Notes under the pieces: model-generated
Database searches by the model: none
Told to the model about the DNA's origin: nothing
What the model saw: only the letters and a program-made list of their open reading frames with translations
Made by a program: the position numbers and the translations under genes
Source: Planctomycetaceae bacterium
GTDB lineage: Bacteria; Planctomycetota; Planctomycetia; Planctomycetales; Planctomycetaceae
Assembly (NCBI GenBank): GCA_021732845.1
Contig: JAKFUF010000142.1
Coordinates: 1-64,000 of the forward strand
Reading direction: 5' to 3'
Length of the DNA: 64,000 bases
Shown: one piece after another, positions 1-9,577 of the stretch
Position numbering within the stretch: position 1 is the first letter of the stretch
Layout of the letters: each line of letters starts with the position of its first letter

Positions 1-264
1 GTAGTGTGGACTTCAGTCCACAACCAAGTTGCCGGCTCGTCATGGCCGCGTCGGCTCAAGCCAACGCTACGAAAACAGCCTGTCTCGCGCCCCCTATCTT
101 TGGCGGCTGGTTCGAACGCCGGCTGCGACTGCCCGCCGGTGGATCAGGGGTCGGTTCCGGCGAAGCGCCGCCTGTCAGCCCCCGTAGTGTGGACTTCAGT
201 CCACAACCAAGTTGCCGACAGCTGGCCGCGTCGGCTCAAGCCGACGCCACGAAAGCAGCCTGTC
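1..264. repeat. Tandem pair of an 80-bp intergenic repeat
   Basis: Positions 1-84 and 184-264 are two near-identical direct copies with a 183-bp period. Each starts with a short hairpin (TGGACT-TC-AGTCCA) and carries the string GCGTCGGCTCAAGCC. The first copy is cut by the window edge or begins exactly there. No gene is supported in 1-340; open frames over it merely read through the repeats. Confidence 0.85.
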
Positions 265-340
265 GTCGGAGTCGTCCTCACACGAAAAGTCGCACCACGA
301 GCCACGATCCTCAACGAAGCTTGATGGTTCCCAAGTTGAT

Positions 341-589
341 TCAGTCGTGCGTTTCTTTCGTGTCGGGGTAATACCATTGCTGCTGCGCCGTCCAAACTTC
401 CTTTTTCCCGCAGTCGCGACAGGTGAACGGCTTGTCGACATAGAACAGAACGGGAGGCCCATAGGAATTGTTGGGCACTTGCTCCGAGAGATCGGCCATG
501 ACCGCGCCCTCAGGAATCAGCGGCTTTGCCAGCTTGCGTTTTGATTCGCGCGCCGCGTCGATCTGCAGCCTTCGGCGTTTGCCGCTCAT
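341..589 (-). CDS. Small zinc-ribbon domain protein
   Basis: An 82-residue protein. The N-terminal half is basic (MSGKRRR, RESKRKL). The C-terminal half carries a CRDCGK knuckle followed by a Trp/Gln/Tyr-rich stretch (VWTAQQQWYYPD). This matches the 'probable zinc-ribbon' small-protein family in which a C-x2-C pair precedes an aromatic WYY segment. Only one Cys pair is present, so metal binding is either incomplete or shared in a dimer. It lies 24 bp past the stop of hrpA on the same strand and could be cotranscribed downstream of it. The molecular function of the family is unknown. The gene call is firm because length, charge pattern and the knuckle all agree. Confidence 0.75.
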   Translation of the reverse strand: MSGKRRRLQIDAARESKRKLAKPLIPEGAVMADLSEQVPNNSYGPPVLFYVDKPFTCRDCGKKEVWTAQQQWYYPDTKETHD

Positions 590-613
590 GGAATGCCTCG
601 ATGATTTGCCGCC

Positions 614-3600
614 TCAATGAGATCCCTGCTGAACGCCGGTCCGCAACTCCTCCCACAACTTCTCCAGCCGCTTCTCACTCACCGGAAGGGCCGTCTGCAG
701 TTCCTGCGCGAACAGGGAAACGCGGAACTCTTCCAGCATCCAGCGGTATTGCACGAGCCGTGGCTCATGGCGGTCGGCCGCCTGTGCTTCAGCCGCCTGT
801 GTCACATAGCGTTGCCAAAGCGGTGCGACTTGGGCGTGCAGCTTCTGGTCGCGGGGCAGGCCGGCATTGGCGAGACGCGAGAGACGGCTTTGAATGGCCA
901 GGAAGTAACGCGGCAGATGGATAAGCCACTCCCATGGAGTGCTGGTCAGAAAGCCCGGCGCGGTGAGGTGCCGGAACTGTTCGCGGGTGTCTTCGGCGGC
1001 GTACTGCCAGATGGGGTTGTTGATGGAATTGATCGCCCGCCGGGCTTCGTGCGCCCCCTTGAACAGTGGCTCAATCGTGGTGGTCAGGTCCTGGACAGCG
1101 ACGCCGAGCCGGGCGCGGCCGGCTTCCAGGTGCTTTTCAAATTGAGCCGCCGAACGGGGGATGGTGGTGAAAACCTGAAACGCGCGGGCGATCATCAGTT
1201 CCGTCACCTGTTGGCGGAAGGAGCCGGGCGGCAGCTCGGGAAGCGCTTTGACGGGCGTCGTGGCCGGGGTGCCGCGTTTGATCTTTTTGTCCGCGGCCGA
1301 CTCCGTGAACAGGCCCGTGGCATACAGCGCCGCCTTCTCCAATCCCGGCAGCCAGTCGACTTGAGTCTTCACATCCTTGCGGGCGGCGAGGAAAAACAAC
1401 CGCCGCAGCCCGGCCTTCATCTTCCAGGCGGACTGTTCGGCGGAATCCAAAAGCCGCAGGCCGACGGAATCGCCCAAGTCGACGAGAGTGGGGAAGCCAC
1501 GGAGTTTGACACCGCTACGGTCAAGATCGACCCATTCGGGCAGGTCGCCGAAGTCCCACTTCGTGATGCCATCGCGGTTCCAGCGGGAGTCGGCCACGGC
1601 GGTGAAGCTGGCCGCCGCTTCGCCGCCAAGTTCCTGCCGCAGTGCCGCCAGGTCGCGGCTTGCCGCCAGGGTCTTCTCGCCCTCGACGACGCGGACGTTC
1701 ATCCGCAGATGGTCGGGCAGGGCGGTCTGGCGGAAGAGTTCGGCCGAGATCGGTTCCGGCCCCAGTTCCGTCAGCACCTTGGCAATCTGCCCTTCAAAAC
1801 TGCCTTCGCCAAACTTGAGCGCCTTAAACACACGCTTCGCGGTATCAGCCACGGGGATGAAGGCCACCCGCTGCTGCTTGGGCAGCGACTTGATCAGGGC
1901 CACGATCTTTTCTTCCAGCAGCCCCGGAACCAGCCAGCCCATGCGGTTTGGGTCGAGCTGGTTGACGGCTTCCTTGGGGACGGTGATCGTGATGCCGTCG
2001 CCGGGGTTGCCGGGGTCGAAGCGATATTCCAGCGACAACTGCATCTGCCGCATGCCGATGCGGTCGGGGAAGTCGCCCGGCGCGATCGAGAAATCGCTTT
2101 CGGCCAGCAGGTCGTCGCGGGTCATCTGCAGCAACTGTGGCTGCGCTGTCTCGGCGTCCCGCCGCCACTTCTCGAACCGCGGCCCATCGTAGACATCGGC
2201 CGGGACGCGCTGGTTGTAGAACTCGTAGGCCCGTTCATCGTCGACGACGAAGTCCCCCCGCCGCGATTTCTTTTGCAGCGACTCCAGCTCGTCCTTGAGC
2301 ATCTGGTTGTACAGCAGGAACTCGCCCTTGGTCTTGAAGTTGCCCGTCACCAGTCCGTCGCGGAGCATCAACTCGCGCGACACGACGGGGTCGATCGCCC
2401 CATAAGCCACGCCCCGCCGAGGGACAATGGTGAGGCCGAACAGCGACACCCGCTCAAAGGCCATCGTGGCACACGCCCCCTCCGACCAGTGTGGCTCACT
2501 GTATGTGCGAGTGACCAGGTGTTCCGAGAGCCGCTCAATCCAGTTGGGGTCAATTCGAGCCACGGCCCGCAGGTATCGGCGGCTGGTTTCAACAACTTCG
2601 CCGGCGACGATCCATTTCGGCTTTTTGGCAAGCGTGCCCGAGCCCGGCCAGATGAACGCCTTGCCACCGCCGGCGACGGTGTATTCGCTGGTCTCACCGC
2701 GCAAGGCGAGGTTGGACAACAGGCCTGTCAGCAACGCGCGATGGATGGCGTTGTAGTCATCCTTGCGGGGGGCCTGCCGCATCCCCGCCTGTTCCACCAA
2801 CTTCAGCAACTGCAGGTGGATGTCGATCCATTCCCGCATCCTGTTGTAGGACAGGAAATTCTGATGGCAGGCATGTCGGAGTTTGCTGCGGGACAGCTCC
2901 TTGTCGAGCTTGTCGTAAAAATCCCAGATCTTGAGATAGCTGAGGAAATCCGAATCTTCATGGGCGAACTGGGCGTGCTTTTCATCGGCCGCCTGCTGTT
3001 TGTCGACCGGGCGGTCGCGGGGGTCTTGGAGTTCCAGGGCGGCGGCGATGATCAGGATTTCCCGCAGGCAGTTTTCGTCGTGGCCCGCCAGCACAATCCG
3101 GCCGATGCGCGGATCGACCGGCAGTGTGCTGAGTCGGCGGCCGAGCGGGGTCAGCTCGCGCTTGTCGTCGATCGCCCCCAGCTCAAACAGCGTGGCATAG
3201 CCATCCTTGATCGCCTCTTGTCTGGGCGGGTCGAGAAACGGGAAGTCGGCGATGTCGCCCAGCTTGAGGGCCAGCGTCTGCAAGATCACCGAGGCGAGGT
3301 TGGTCCGCTGAATCTCGGGGGCCGTGAACCGGTCGCGGCTCTGGTAATCCTGTTCGCTGTACAGCCGGATGCAGGTGCCCGGCCCGATGCGCCCGCAGCG
3401 GCCCTTGCGCTGGTCGGCAGAAGCCTGCGAGATCGGTTCGATCGGCAGCCGCTGCACCTTGGAACGCGGTGCGTAGCGGCTGATCCGGGCGGTGCCCGGG
3501 TCGATGACATACCGGATGCCCGGCACCGTCAGCGAGGACTCGGCCACGTTCGTCGCGATGACAATTCTGCGGTGCGGGTGTGGCTGAAAAATGCGGCTCT

Positions 3601-4624
3601 GTTCGGCCGCCGAAAGCCGCGCGTAGAGGGGGACAATCTCCGTTTGTTTCCCCGGATAATCGCCGGGCAGTTTGCGCCCCCGCAGCGATTTGGCCGTCTC
3701 GTGAATGTCCCGCTCGGTCGGCATGAAAATCAGCATGTCACTGGAGCCAGACCCACTGTCGAGGCCCGCCAGCTCATCGACGGCGTTGAGGACGCCCTGC
3801 TGCCAGTCGGGCTCGTCTTCGCCTTCCTCCAGTTCAATCGGACGATACAGCACATCGACGGGATAAGTCCGGCCGGAGACCATCACGATCGGTGCCGGAC
3901 CACGGGGCGTGCGGAAATGTTCGCTGAACCGCTCGGCGTCGATGGTGGCCGATGTGATGATCAGCTTCAGGTCGCGCCGCCGGGGCAGGATGCGGTGCAG
4001 CAGCCCCAGCAGAAAGTCGATGTTGAGCGAGCGTTCGTGGGCCTCATCAAGGATCAGAGTGTCGTACTGGTCGAAGAAACGGTCGTTCTGGGATTCCGCC
4101 AGCAGAATCCCGTCGGTCATCAGCTTGATGTAGGTCTGTGGGCTGCTGACATCGGTAAAGCGAATCTTGAACCCGACCTGCTGACCCAGCGAGACTTTCA
4201 GTTCTTCCGCAATCCGGCTGGCCACCGAGCGGGCGGCAATCCGGCGGGGCTGGGTGTGGCCGATCAGCCCGTCAATCCCCCGGCCGAGTTCCAGGCAGAT
4301 CTTGGGCAACTGCGTCGACTTGCCCGAGCCGGTCTCGCCGCACAGGACCACGACCTGGTTGTCGCGGATGGCGGCGGCGATTTCCGCCCGCTTGGCGCTG
4401 ATCGGCAGGTCTTCGTCGTAGGTGACTTTGGGCACCCCCAACCGCCGTTTTTCCCGCAGATCCACCGAGCGTTTGACATCCGCCTCCAACCGATCCAGGC
4501 TGCGGTCAAACGGTTTTCCCGTCTGTTTCGCCTGCTCCACGCTGCGCAACTGCCGGCGCAGGCGGAACTTGTCCACCTGCAACGCCCGGCGGAGTTCCTT
4601 CTCAAGTTGTTCAAATCGCTCCAT
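614..4624 (-). CDS. hrpA: ATP-dependent RNA helicase HrpA (DEAH box)
   Basis: A 1336-residue DEAH/RHA helicase, close to the usual size of bacterial HrpA (about 1300). From the chosen ATG the Walker A motif GETGSGKST is at about 96-104 and DEAH at about 193-196; the SAT motif (ITSATID) and the motif VI region (QRKGRCGRIGPG) follow. After the helicase core come the HA2/OB-type region and the long C-terminal DUF3418-type domain typical of HrpA. HrpA-type proteins unwind RNA and have been linked to mRNA processing and rescue of stalled ribosomes. The frame extends upstream to a TTG at 4675, but the first ATG (4624, MERFEQLEK) gives a more usual N-terminus. A 1379-residue frame on the opposite strand is a GC-rich shadow. 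Confidence 0.96.
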   Translation of the reverse strand: MERFEQLEKELRRALQVDKFRLRRQLRSVEQAKQTGKPFDRSLDRLEADVKRSVDLREKRRLGVPKVTYDEDLPISAKRAEIAAAIRDNQVVVLCGETGSGKSTQLPKICLELGRGIDGLIGHTQPRRIAARSVASRIAEELKVSLGQQVGFKIRFTDVSSPQTYIKLMTDGILLAESQNDRFFDQYDTLILDEAHERSLNIDFLLGLLHRILPRRRDLKLIITSATIDAERFSEHFRTPRGPAPIVMVSGRTYPVDVLYRPIELEEGEDEPDWQQGVLNAVDELAGLDSGSGSSDMLIFMPTERDIHETAKSLRGRKLPGDYPGKQTEIVPLYARLSAAEQSRIFQPHPHRRIVIATNVAESSLTVPGIRYVIDPGTARISRYAPRSKVQRLPIEPISQASADQRKGRCGRIGPGTCIRLYSEQDYQSRDRFTAPEIQRTNLASVILQTLALKLGDIADFPFLDPPRQEAIKDGYATLFELGAIDDKRELTPLGRRLSTLPVDPRIGRIVLAGHDENCLREILIIAAALELQDPRDRPVDKQQAADEKHAQFAHEDSDFLSYLKIWDFYDKLDKELSRSKLRHACHQNFLSYNRMREWIDIHLQLLKLVEQAGMRQAPRKDDYNAIHRALLTGLLSNLALRGETSEYTVAGGGKAFIWPGSGTLAKKPKWIVAGEVVETSRRYLRAVARIDPNWIERLSEHLVTRTYSEPHWSEGACATMAFERVSLFGLTIVPRRGVAYGAIDPVVSRELMLRDGLVTGNFKTKGEFLLYNQMLKDELESLQKKSRRGDFVVDDERAYEFYNQRVPADVYDGPRFEKWRRDAETAQPQLLQMTRDDLLAESDFSIAPGDFPDRIGMRQMQLSLEYRFDPGNPGDGITITVPKEAVNQLDPNRMGWLVPGLLEEKIVALIKSLPKQQRVAFIPVADTAKRVFKALKFGEGSFEGQIAKVLTELGPEPISAELFRQTALPDHLRMNVRVVEGEKTLAASRDLAALRQELGGEAAASFTAVADSRWNRDGITKWDFGDLPEWVDLDRSGVKLRGFPTLVDLGDSVGLRLLDSAEQSAWKMKAGLRRLFFLAARKDVKTQVDWLPGLEKAALYATGLFTESAADKKIKRGTPATTPVKALPELPPGSFRQQVTELMIARAFQVFTTIPRSAAQFEKHLEAGRARLGVAVQDLTTTIEPLFKGAHEARRAINSINNPIWQYAAEDTREQFRHLTAPGFLTSTPWEWLIHLPRYFLAIQSRLSRLANAGLPRDQKLHAQVAPLWQRYVTQAAEAQAADRHEPRLVQYRWMLEEFRVSLFAQELQTALPVSEKRLEKLWEELRTGVQQGSH

Positions 4625-4778
4625 GCCGCGCTGCAAAAAATCGGAGAATGGGAAACGGTGCGGACCATAAATCAACCGGACACGTCCGAGTGCCGAGAAG
4701 TTCAGGGTAGCGGACAGGCGGCGGGATGGAAATCAGTGCGGCAAATGGCAGCGTGAAACAACTGGGGCTGGAAATTTC

Positions 4779-4870
4779 GACAGGATGAAAAAGAATCGGA
4801 AAGGATAAGACAGGATCTGTTTGGACGGATTCCCGGCAAAACATCCTCTGGCATCCTTACCAATCCTGTC
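4779..4870. repeat. Imperfect inverted repeat, hrpA/yhaM divergent gap
   Basis: The left arm (4779-4816) contains GACAGGAT twice with AAAGGATAAG between. The right arm (4842-4870) is the approximate reverse complement (ATCCTTACCAATCCTGTC). It lies in the 419-bp gap between the divergent hrpA and HD-exonuclease genes. I see no other gene or clear promoter in 4625-5043. Confidence 0.6.
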
Positions 4871-5043
4871 TCAATCCCGCTTCAGGAGCATGGGGCAACT
4901 GGATGGTGGCTCGCAGCATGAGCAGAATTTGCCAACAGGGTGTGAACCACAGGATGTCTCTCCTATGATTCCCATTTCGCTCCACCGGATGGGGCGGCCA
5001 TGGAATGGTCCACTTTGCTCAGCGACTCCGAGTCACGTTCAAC

Positions 5044-6042
5044 ATGCCGCATCGGTACATCAATCTCCTCGCGGACGGCGAGACGATCGAAGAAACCTAC
5101 CTTCTGGGAGACAAGCAGATCCGGGCCAACCGGAACGCCGAAACCTACCTGCTGGTCGACCTGCGGGACCGCACGGGGACGATCGGCGCCCGGATGTGGA
5201 ATGTCAACGAAACGCAGTGCGGGCGGTTCAACCCGGGCGATTTCGTGCGGGTCAAAGGCAAGGTGCAGCTCTTTCAGGGCGCGCTGCAGATGATCATCAC
5301 CCAGATCCATCCCGTCCCCGCCGACGGCATGGACCTGAACGAGTTCGTCAAACAGAGCGAACGCGACCTGGCCCCGCTGCTGGGCCGGTTGAAGCAGATC
5401 CTGCTGGAGATCGACGACCTGCCGCTGCGGACGCTGATGGAATGCTTTTTGATCGACGACGCCCTGATGACCAGCTTCTCTGGAGCCGTGGCTGGAACCA
5501 AGGCGCACCACGCCTACCGCGGAGGGCTGTTGGAGCACGTCACGAACATGCTGGAAGTGGTCGTGCAGACCGCCAGTCTGTTCCCCGGCGTCGACCGCAA
5601 CCTGCTATTGGCCGGCGTGTTCCTGCATGACATCGGCAAGGTCCGCGAGATTGGGTCCGATGGTTCGTCCTACACCGACGAGGGCCAGTTGATCGGCCAC
5701 ATGGTGATCGGCGTCGAGATGCTGAACGAAAAGATTGCCGAATACCACAAGCTGACGAATGAGACTTTTCCCGTAGAGACAACGCTGCGGCTCAAGCACA
5801 TGATCGTGAGCCACCATGGATCGTATGAATTCGGCAGTTCGCGCCTGCCGAGCACGCCGGAAGCGATCGCTCTGCACTACATCGACAACCTCGATGCCAA
5901 GGTCCACGAGTTCGTCCGCGACATTACCGACGACCCCAACCCGCTGGCCAGCTTCACCCCGTTCAATGCCCGGCTCGACCGCAAATTGTTCAAGGGGATC
6001 CGCAAGCCGGCGGTGAAGGTGGAAGAGCCACCGGTGGCATGA
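5044..6042 (+). CDS. YhaM-like 3'-5' exoribonuclease (OB fold + HD domain)
   Basis: A 332-residue protein with an N-terminal OB-fold segment (about residues 15-100) and a C-terminal HD phosphohydrolase domain. The HD metal ligands are visible as HHAYRGGLLEHV, then FLHDIGKV (the HD dyad), followed by SHHGS and a late Asp in HYIDNLDAKVH. The order OB fold then HD is that of Bacillus YhaM/CbfI, which trims RNA and single-stranded DNA from the 3' end. The frame opens at 5005, but MPHRYINLLADGE at 5044 is where family similarity begins, so that ATG is preferred. It is divergent from hrpA, another RNA-metabolism gene, and convergent with pdxA, with a palindromic repeat between. Confidence 0.9.
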   Translation: MPHRYINLLADGETIEETYLLGDKQIRANRNAETYLLVDLRDRTGTIGARMWNVNETQCGRFNPGDFVRVKGKVQLFQGALQMIITQIHPVPADGMDLNEFVKQSERDLAPLLGRLKQILLEIDDLPLRTLMECFLIDDALMTSFSGAVAGTKAHHAYRGGLLEHVTNMLEVVVQTASLFPGVDRNLLLAGVFLHDIGKVREIGSDGSSYTDEGQLIGHMVIGVEMLNEKIAEYHKLTNETFPVETTLRLKHMIVSHHGSYEFGSSRLPSTPEAIALHYIDNLDAKVHEFVRDITDDPNPLASFTPFNARLDRKLFKGIRKPAVKVEEPPVA

Positions 6043-6057
6043 AGGTCAGCCCCATTG

Positions 6058-6148
6058 TTAGCGGCAGGGCGCAAGCCCTCCGGTGATGACCTATCGTTGT
6101 GCGAAAGGCAAAAATCACTCACCGAACGGCTCGCGCCGTTCCGCTAAA
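6058..6148. repeat. REP-A palindromic element (copy 1)
   Basis: The left half (6058-6086) reads TTAGCGGCAGGGCGCAAGCC then CTCCGGTGA. The right half (6119-6148) is its approximate reverse complement, TCACCGAACGGCTCGCGCC then GTTCCGCTAAA. It fills the gap between the convergent yhaM-like and pdxA genes. Related copies are at 46315-46393 and 54809-55044, with a half-copy at 45813-45839. It could act as a two-way terminator. Confidence 0.85.
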
Positions 6149-6152
6149 ATCT

Positions 6153-7184
6153 CTACGTCGGCCGCGTCAGCGCCACCGCGACGCGGATCGCTTCAATCAT
6201 GCCCGCGGGGTCGGCCATGTCGCGGCCGGCGATATCGAACGCCGTGCCGTGGCTCGGGCTGGTGCGGACGATCGGCAGGCCGAGCGTGACATTCACCGCG
6301 CGGCCGAAGCCGATCAGCTTGAGCGCGATGTGGCCCTGGTCATGGTACATCGCCACCACGGCGTCGAACTCTCCACCGCAGGCGCGCTTGATCAGCGTGT
6401 CCGCCGGCACCGGTCCGGTGACGTTGCTGTCGGCTTCGGCTTTCGCCAAGGCGACAGCCGGCGCGATGAGCCGGGCCTCCTCGTCGCCAAATAGTCCTTC
6501 TTCGCCGGCGTGCGGGTTCAGGGCACAGACGCCGATCCGGGGCCGTTTCCCACTGACGCGGAGCATGAACCGGTCAATCAGCCCGATCTTTTCACGGATG
6601 CCCGCGACCGTCAGCAGGTCCGGGACACTGCGGATGGAGGTGTGCAGCGTGACATGCACCACGCCCAGGCCAGCCGACGCCTGTACGGCACCGCCGGGGG
6701 GCAGGTAGAGCATCATGGCGTAGTCGCTGACTCCGCACTGTTCAGCCAGAATTTCCGTGTGGCCCGGATAGTCGAGCCCCGCCAAGTGCAGCGCGGCCTT
6801 GGACAGCGGCGCGGTGGTGATCGCCTCCAGTTCCCCGCGCAGGGCGGCGGCGGTGGCTGCCGTCAGCGAGGTGTACGCAGCCCGACCGGCGCGGGCATCG
6901 TTCGCGCCCAGCGGCACTTCGGCGGCAGAGTCATCGCCGGGGTTCCAGCAGGGGATCCCAGCGTCGGCGAGCCACGCATCGGACAGGGAGTTGACGGCGC
7001 GCACGGTCGGCCGTTCGACAACGGAGGGACAAGACTCCACCGCTTTTCGCAGAACTTCAGGATGTCCCACCACAACGGGCCGGCACCAGTCGCGCACGCG
7101 AGGATCGGCCACGGCCTTCGCCACGACTTCGGGGCCAATCCCGGCGACATCGCCGAGGGTTAATGCAACGCGGGGGAGGAGCAT
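6153..7184 (-). CDS. pdxA: 4-hydroxythreonine-4-phosphate dehydrogenase
   Basis: A 343-residue PdxA, near the E. coli length of 329. It catalyses the NAD-dependent oxidation of 4-phosphohydroxy-threonine in deoxyxylulose-5-phosphate-dependent pyridoxal phosphate synthesis, in the cytoplasm. Family hallmarks include the start ALTLGDVAGIGPEV, the DYPGHTEILA segment, the substrate/metal region ALNPHAGEEGLFGDEE, MYHDQGHIALK (metal-binding His) and the C-terminal TSPSHGTAFDIAG signature. The start at 7184 (MLLPRVALTLGD) is chosen because family similarity begins at once; a longer start at 7223 would add 13 unrelated residues. The paralogue PdxA2, which acts on other phospho-hydroxyacids, cannot be excluded. 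Confidence 0.96.
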   Translation of the reverse strand: MLLPRVALTLGDVAGIGPEVVAKAVADPRVRDWCRPVVVGHPEVLRKAVESCPSVVERPTVRAVNSLSDAWLADAGIPCWNPGDDSAAEVPLGANDARAGRAAYTSLTAATAAALRGELEAITTAPLSKAALHLAGLDYPGHTEILAEQCGVSDYAMMLYLPPGGAVQASAGLGVVHVTLHTSIRSVPDLLTVAGIREKIGLIDRFMLRVSGKRPRIGVCALNPHAGEEGLFGDEEARLIAPAVALAKAEADSNVTGPVPADTLIKRACGGEFDAVVAMYHDQGHIALKLIGFGRAVNVTLGLPIVRTSPSHGTAFDIAGRDMADPAGMIEAIRVAVALTRPT

Positions 7185-7344
7185 CAAGACCGTACGCGCT
7201 TTCCAGAATGAGTCATAAACCAACCGGTGCTGGCATGGCCCGGATTCTCGCCCATCAATTCACAGCATGGTGCGAGCCCTTGGGCACCACGCTATCATAA
7301 CCACTCAGACACCAGCCCGCGTCACATGTTCACGCTGATCCCCT

Positions 7345-9456
7345 GTGCCGATCCTGTTTACCGCTGCCGCGTTGCTGGGAGGGCTGGGGTTCCTCGCCGT
7401 GCCGGTCATCGCGCACTGGCTGAACCGGCGGTCGCGGGTGCAGTTGGTGTTCCCCACGCTGCGATTCCTGCGGGCGGCCCAGGTGACGCAGTCCCGGTTC
7501 TTTCGCATCCGGCGCTGGATCCTGCTGGCTCTGCGCTGCCTGATGGTTGCCTGCATCGTCGCGGCCTTCGCCCAGCCCGTCTGGCGAAACCGCAGCCTCA
7601 GCGGTGGCTCGCAGACCGCCGTCGTCCTCCTGGTGGATCACAGCGTTTCTCTGCAGCAGGATGCCGGCGGGGGCAGTGCGTGGCAGATCCTGCAGGCGGC
7701 GGGAGACCGCGTGCTCGCCGGACTGAACCCGGGCGACGTGGCCAACATCGTCGAGGCGACACTGCGGCCACAGGTGGTCTTTCCGCAGTTGAGCCCCAAT
7801 GTCCCGGCCCTTCGCGACCAGTTGCGGCAGTCGCAGCCGACCTTCGAGCGGGCGGAACTGGGTGCGGCACTCGGCCTGGCCGCCGAACAGTTGCGTCGCC
7901 ACAGCGGTCCCCGCCGGCTGTTGATCCTGTCGGACCGCCAGCGGACGAACTGGCAGACCGACACCGAACTGAAGGGGATTCTTCCTGGCAATACCCGCGT
8001 TGAGATCATCGATCTGCCGGGTGACCCACGGGAGAACGTGGGGCTCACCCAGCCCCAGACCACGCCGGCGCAGCCGCTGATCCGTCAGCCGGTCCAGGTT
8101 TCCGTGAAGGTTTCCCATTCATCGCCGCAGCCACGGCAGGTGCGGGTCAGTGCCCAGATTGACGACGAAGCCCAACCGGACCAGACAGTCATCGTCCCTG
8201 CGGGTCAGCCCACAGAGGTGGCTTTCACCTATACTCCGGAAACCGGTGGCGACCGCCGCGTGCGGTTTCAAACCACTGGCGACGGCTTTTCCCCCGACGA
8301 TCAGGCGTCGCTCGTGTTCTCCGTCGCCGATAAGCTCCCGGTGACGATTCTCAGCGATGACCCGCCGGATGCGGTTGGCAGCATCACGTATTTCCTCACC
8401 CGCGCCCTCGAACCGACGGGGCGTGACGCCGACCGGTTCCAGGCGACCATTCTCACGAGTGAGCAGTTGCTCGCGGGTGACAGTGTGGCGCTCGCACCAG
8501 GTGGAGTGGTGTTGACGGGCTACCTGAAACCGCTGAGCCCCGTGGCTGCGCAACGGCTGATGCGGTTTGTGCAGACAGGCGGCACGGTCATTCTGTTCAG
8601 CGGCGAAGGGCCGGTGGCCGAGAATCTGGAGACACTGGCACAGGCGGTTCCCGCGCTCGTGGGCGGGCAGGTTGAGCCACTGGTTTGGACCGCCACCCCC
8701 CGGCGGCAGTTGTCGGGCGACCAGACGCTGCGGATCAGCGGCGGGCAGTGGTCCTCGAAGTGGCTGCGGGAGTTCGACGAGCCGAGCCAGTTCGCCCTCT
8801 CGCAGATCCCCTTTTACCGCGTCTACGGTCAGGGGCCGCTGCAATCTCAGGCCGAGACGTGGCTCACCTTTTCCGACGGCACCGCCGCGCTCGCCTCGCG
8901 CCCCTTCGGCCAGGGCCAGTTCTGGCTGGCGAACTTCAGCCCGGCGTCGGAAGCCAGCGACCTGGGCAAGCATGGCGTGTTCGTGGCACTGCTCCAAATC
9001 TTGTGCCGCGAGCTTCGCCCGGCGTTGGATACCAATCGTCCCACTTCGGTGGGTGCCCCCTGCAGCTTTCCTGTTCGAGCCCCCGAGTTTCCCGGCGACT
9101 GGGCCTGGGTGGGACCCAACCAGGTCCGCGTTCCCGTCCGCCGCCCGGGGTTGAATGAGCCACCGACCGTGCGAATGGAACATCCCGAGCAGCCGGGCTT
9201 CTACACGTGGATGGTCGGCGAACGGCGGCATGCCACACTGGCCGTGCAGATCGACCCACGCGAGTCGGACCTGCGGCGCATGTCACCTTCCGACCTCGTG
9301 GCGAGCCTGGGAGACACTCAAGGCACGGTCATCGCCGCCACCGCGCTGGGAGAGAGCCACGCATCATTGGACCTGCCGCTCTGGCAATGGTGCCTCGCCG
9401 CGGCCCTGGTTCTGATGGGGATCGAAATGATGTGCCTGGCCCTGTGGCGGCGCTGA
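7345..9456 (+). CDS. BatA-type membrane protein with VWA-like region
   Basis: A 703-residue membrane protein starting at GTG (MPILFTAAALLGG). The N-terminus is the double-transmembrane 'BatA/aerotolerance regulator' domain: a first helix at about 3-22, then HWLNRRSRV and FPTLRFLRAAQ, then a second helix at about 50-72. A VWA-like fold follows (VVLLVDHSVSLQQ, a D-x-S-x-S variant, and LLILSDRQ), then a large beta-rich extracytoplasmic region with an FSGEGPVAE segment. The C-terminus has one more helix (CLAAALVLMGIEMMCLALW). Such proteins usually sit with MoxR ATPases and DUF58 proteins. Here the DUF58 gene is 35 kb away and no MoxR gene is visible, so this looks like a scattered member of that module. 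Confidence 0.85.
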   Translation: MPILFTAAALLGGLGFLAVPVIAHWLNRRSRVQLVFPTLRFLRAAQVTQSRFFRIRRWILLALRCLMVACIVAAFAQPVWRNRSLSGGSQTAVVLLVDHSVSLQQDAGGGSAWQILQAAGDRVLAGLNPGDVANIVEATLRPQVVFPQLSPNVPALRDQLRQSQPTFERAELGAALGLAAEQLRRHSGPRRLLILSDRQRTNWQTDTELKGILPGNTRVEIIDLPGDPRENVGLTQPQTTPAQPLIRQPVQVSVKVSHSSPQPRQVRVSAQIDDEAQPDQTVIVPAGQPTEVAFTYTPETGGDRRVRFQTTGDGFSPDDQASLVFSVADKLPVTILSDDPPDAVGSITYFLTRALEPTGRDADRFQATILTSEQLLAGDSVALAPGGVVLTGYLKPLSPVAAQRLMRFVQTGGTVILFSGEGPVAENLETLAQAVPALVGGQVEPLVWTATPRRQLSGDQTLRISGGQWSSKWLREFDEPSQFALSQIPFYRVYGQGPLQSQAETWLTFSDGTAALASRPFGQGQFWLANFSPASEASDLGKHGVFVALLQILCRELRPALDTNRPTSVGAPCSFPVRAPEFPGDWAWVGPNQVRVPVRRPGLNEPPTVRMEHPEQPGFYTWMVGERRHATLAVQIDPRESDLRRMSPSDLVASLGDTQGTVIAATALGESHASLDLPLWQWCLAAALVLMGIEMMCLALWRR

Positions 9457-9492
9457 TTCTCGACGGAACGTGCTCCTTCTCCCGGTGACGCG

Positions 9493-9530
9493 ACGGGAGG
9501 GGTCTGGCCTCCAGAGCCGCGAACCGTTCT
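9493..9530. repeat. Short hairpin repeat, shared with 45566-45605
   Basis: The string GGGAGGGGTCTGGCCTCCAG continues into AGCCGCGAACCG and contains the stem TCTGG-CCTCCAGA. A close relative lies at 45566-45605. Both copies sit just after a plus-strand gene that faces a minus-strand gene, so a terminator role is possible. Confidence 0.5.
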
Positions 9531-9577
9531 GCCGGGCCAGCCGATTTGAACAAGTTTCCTTCGTTGTCGGGTGGACC

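Noticed and set aside
617-4756. 1379-residue open frame on the plus strand opposite hrpA
   Set aside because: It mirrors HrpA exactly, is rich in Gly/Arg/Ala/Gln with no domain, and is a typical GC-rich antisense shadow.
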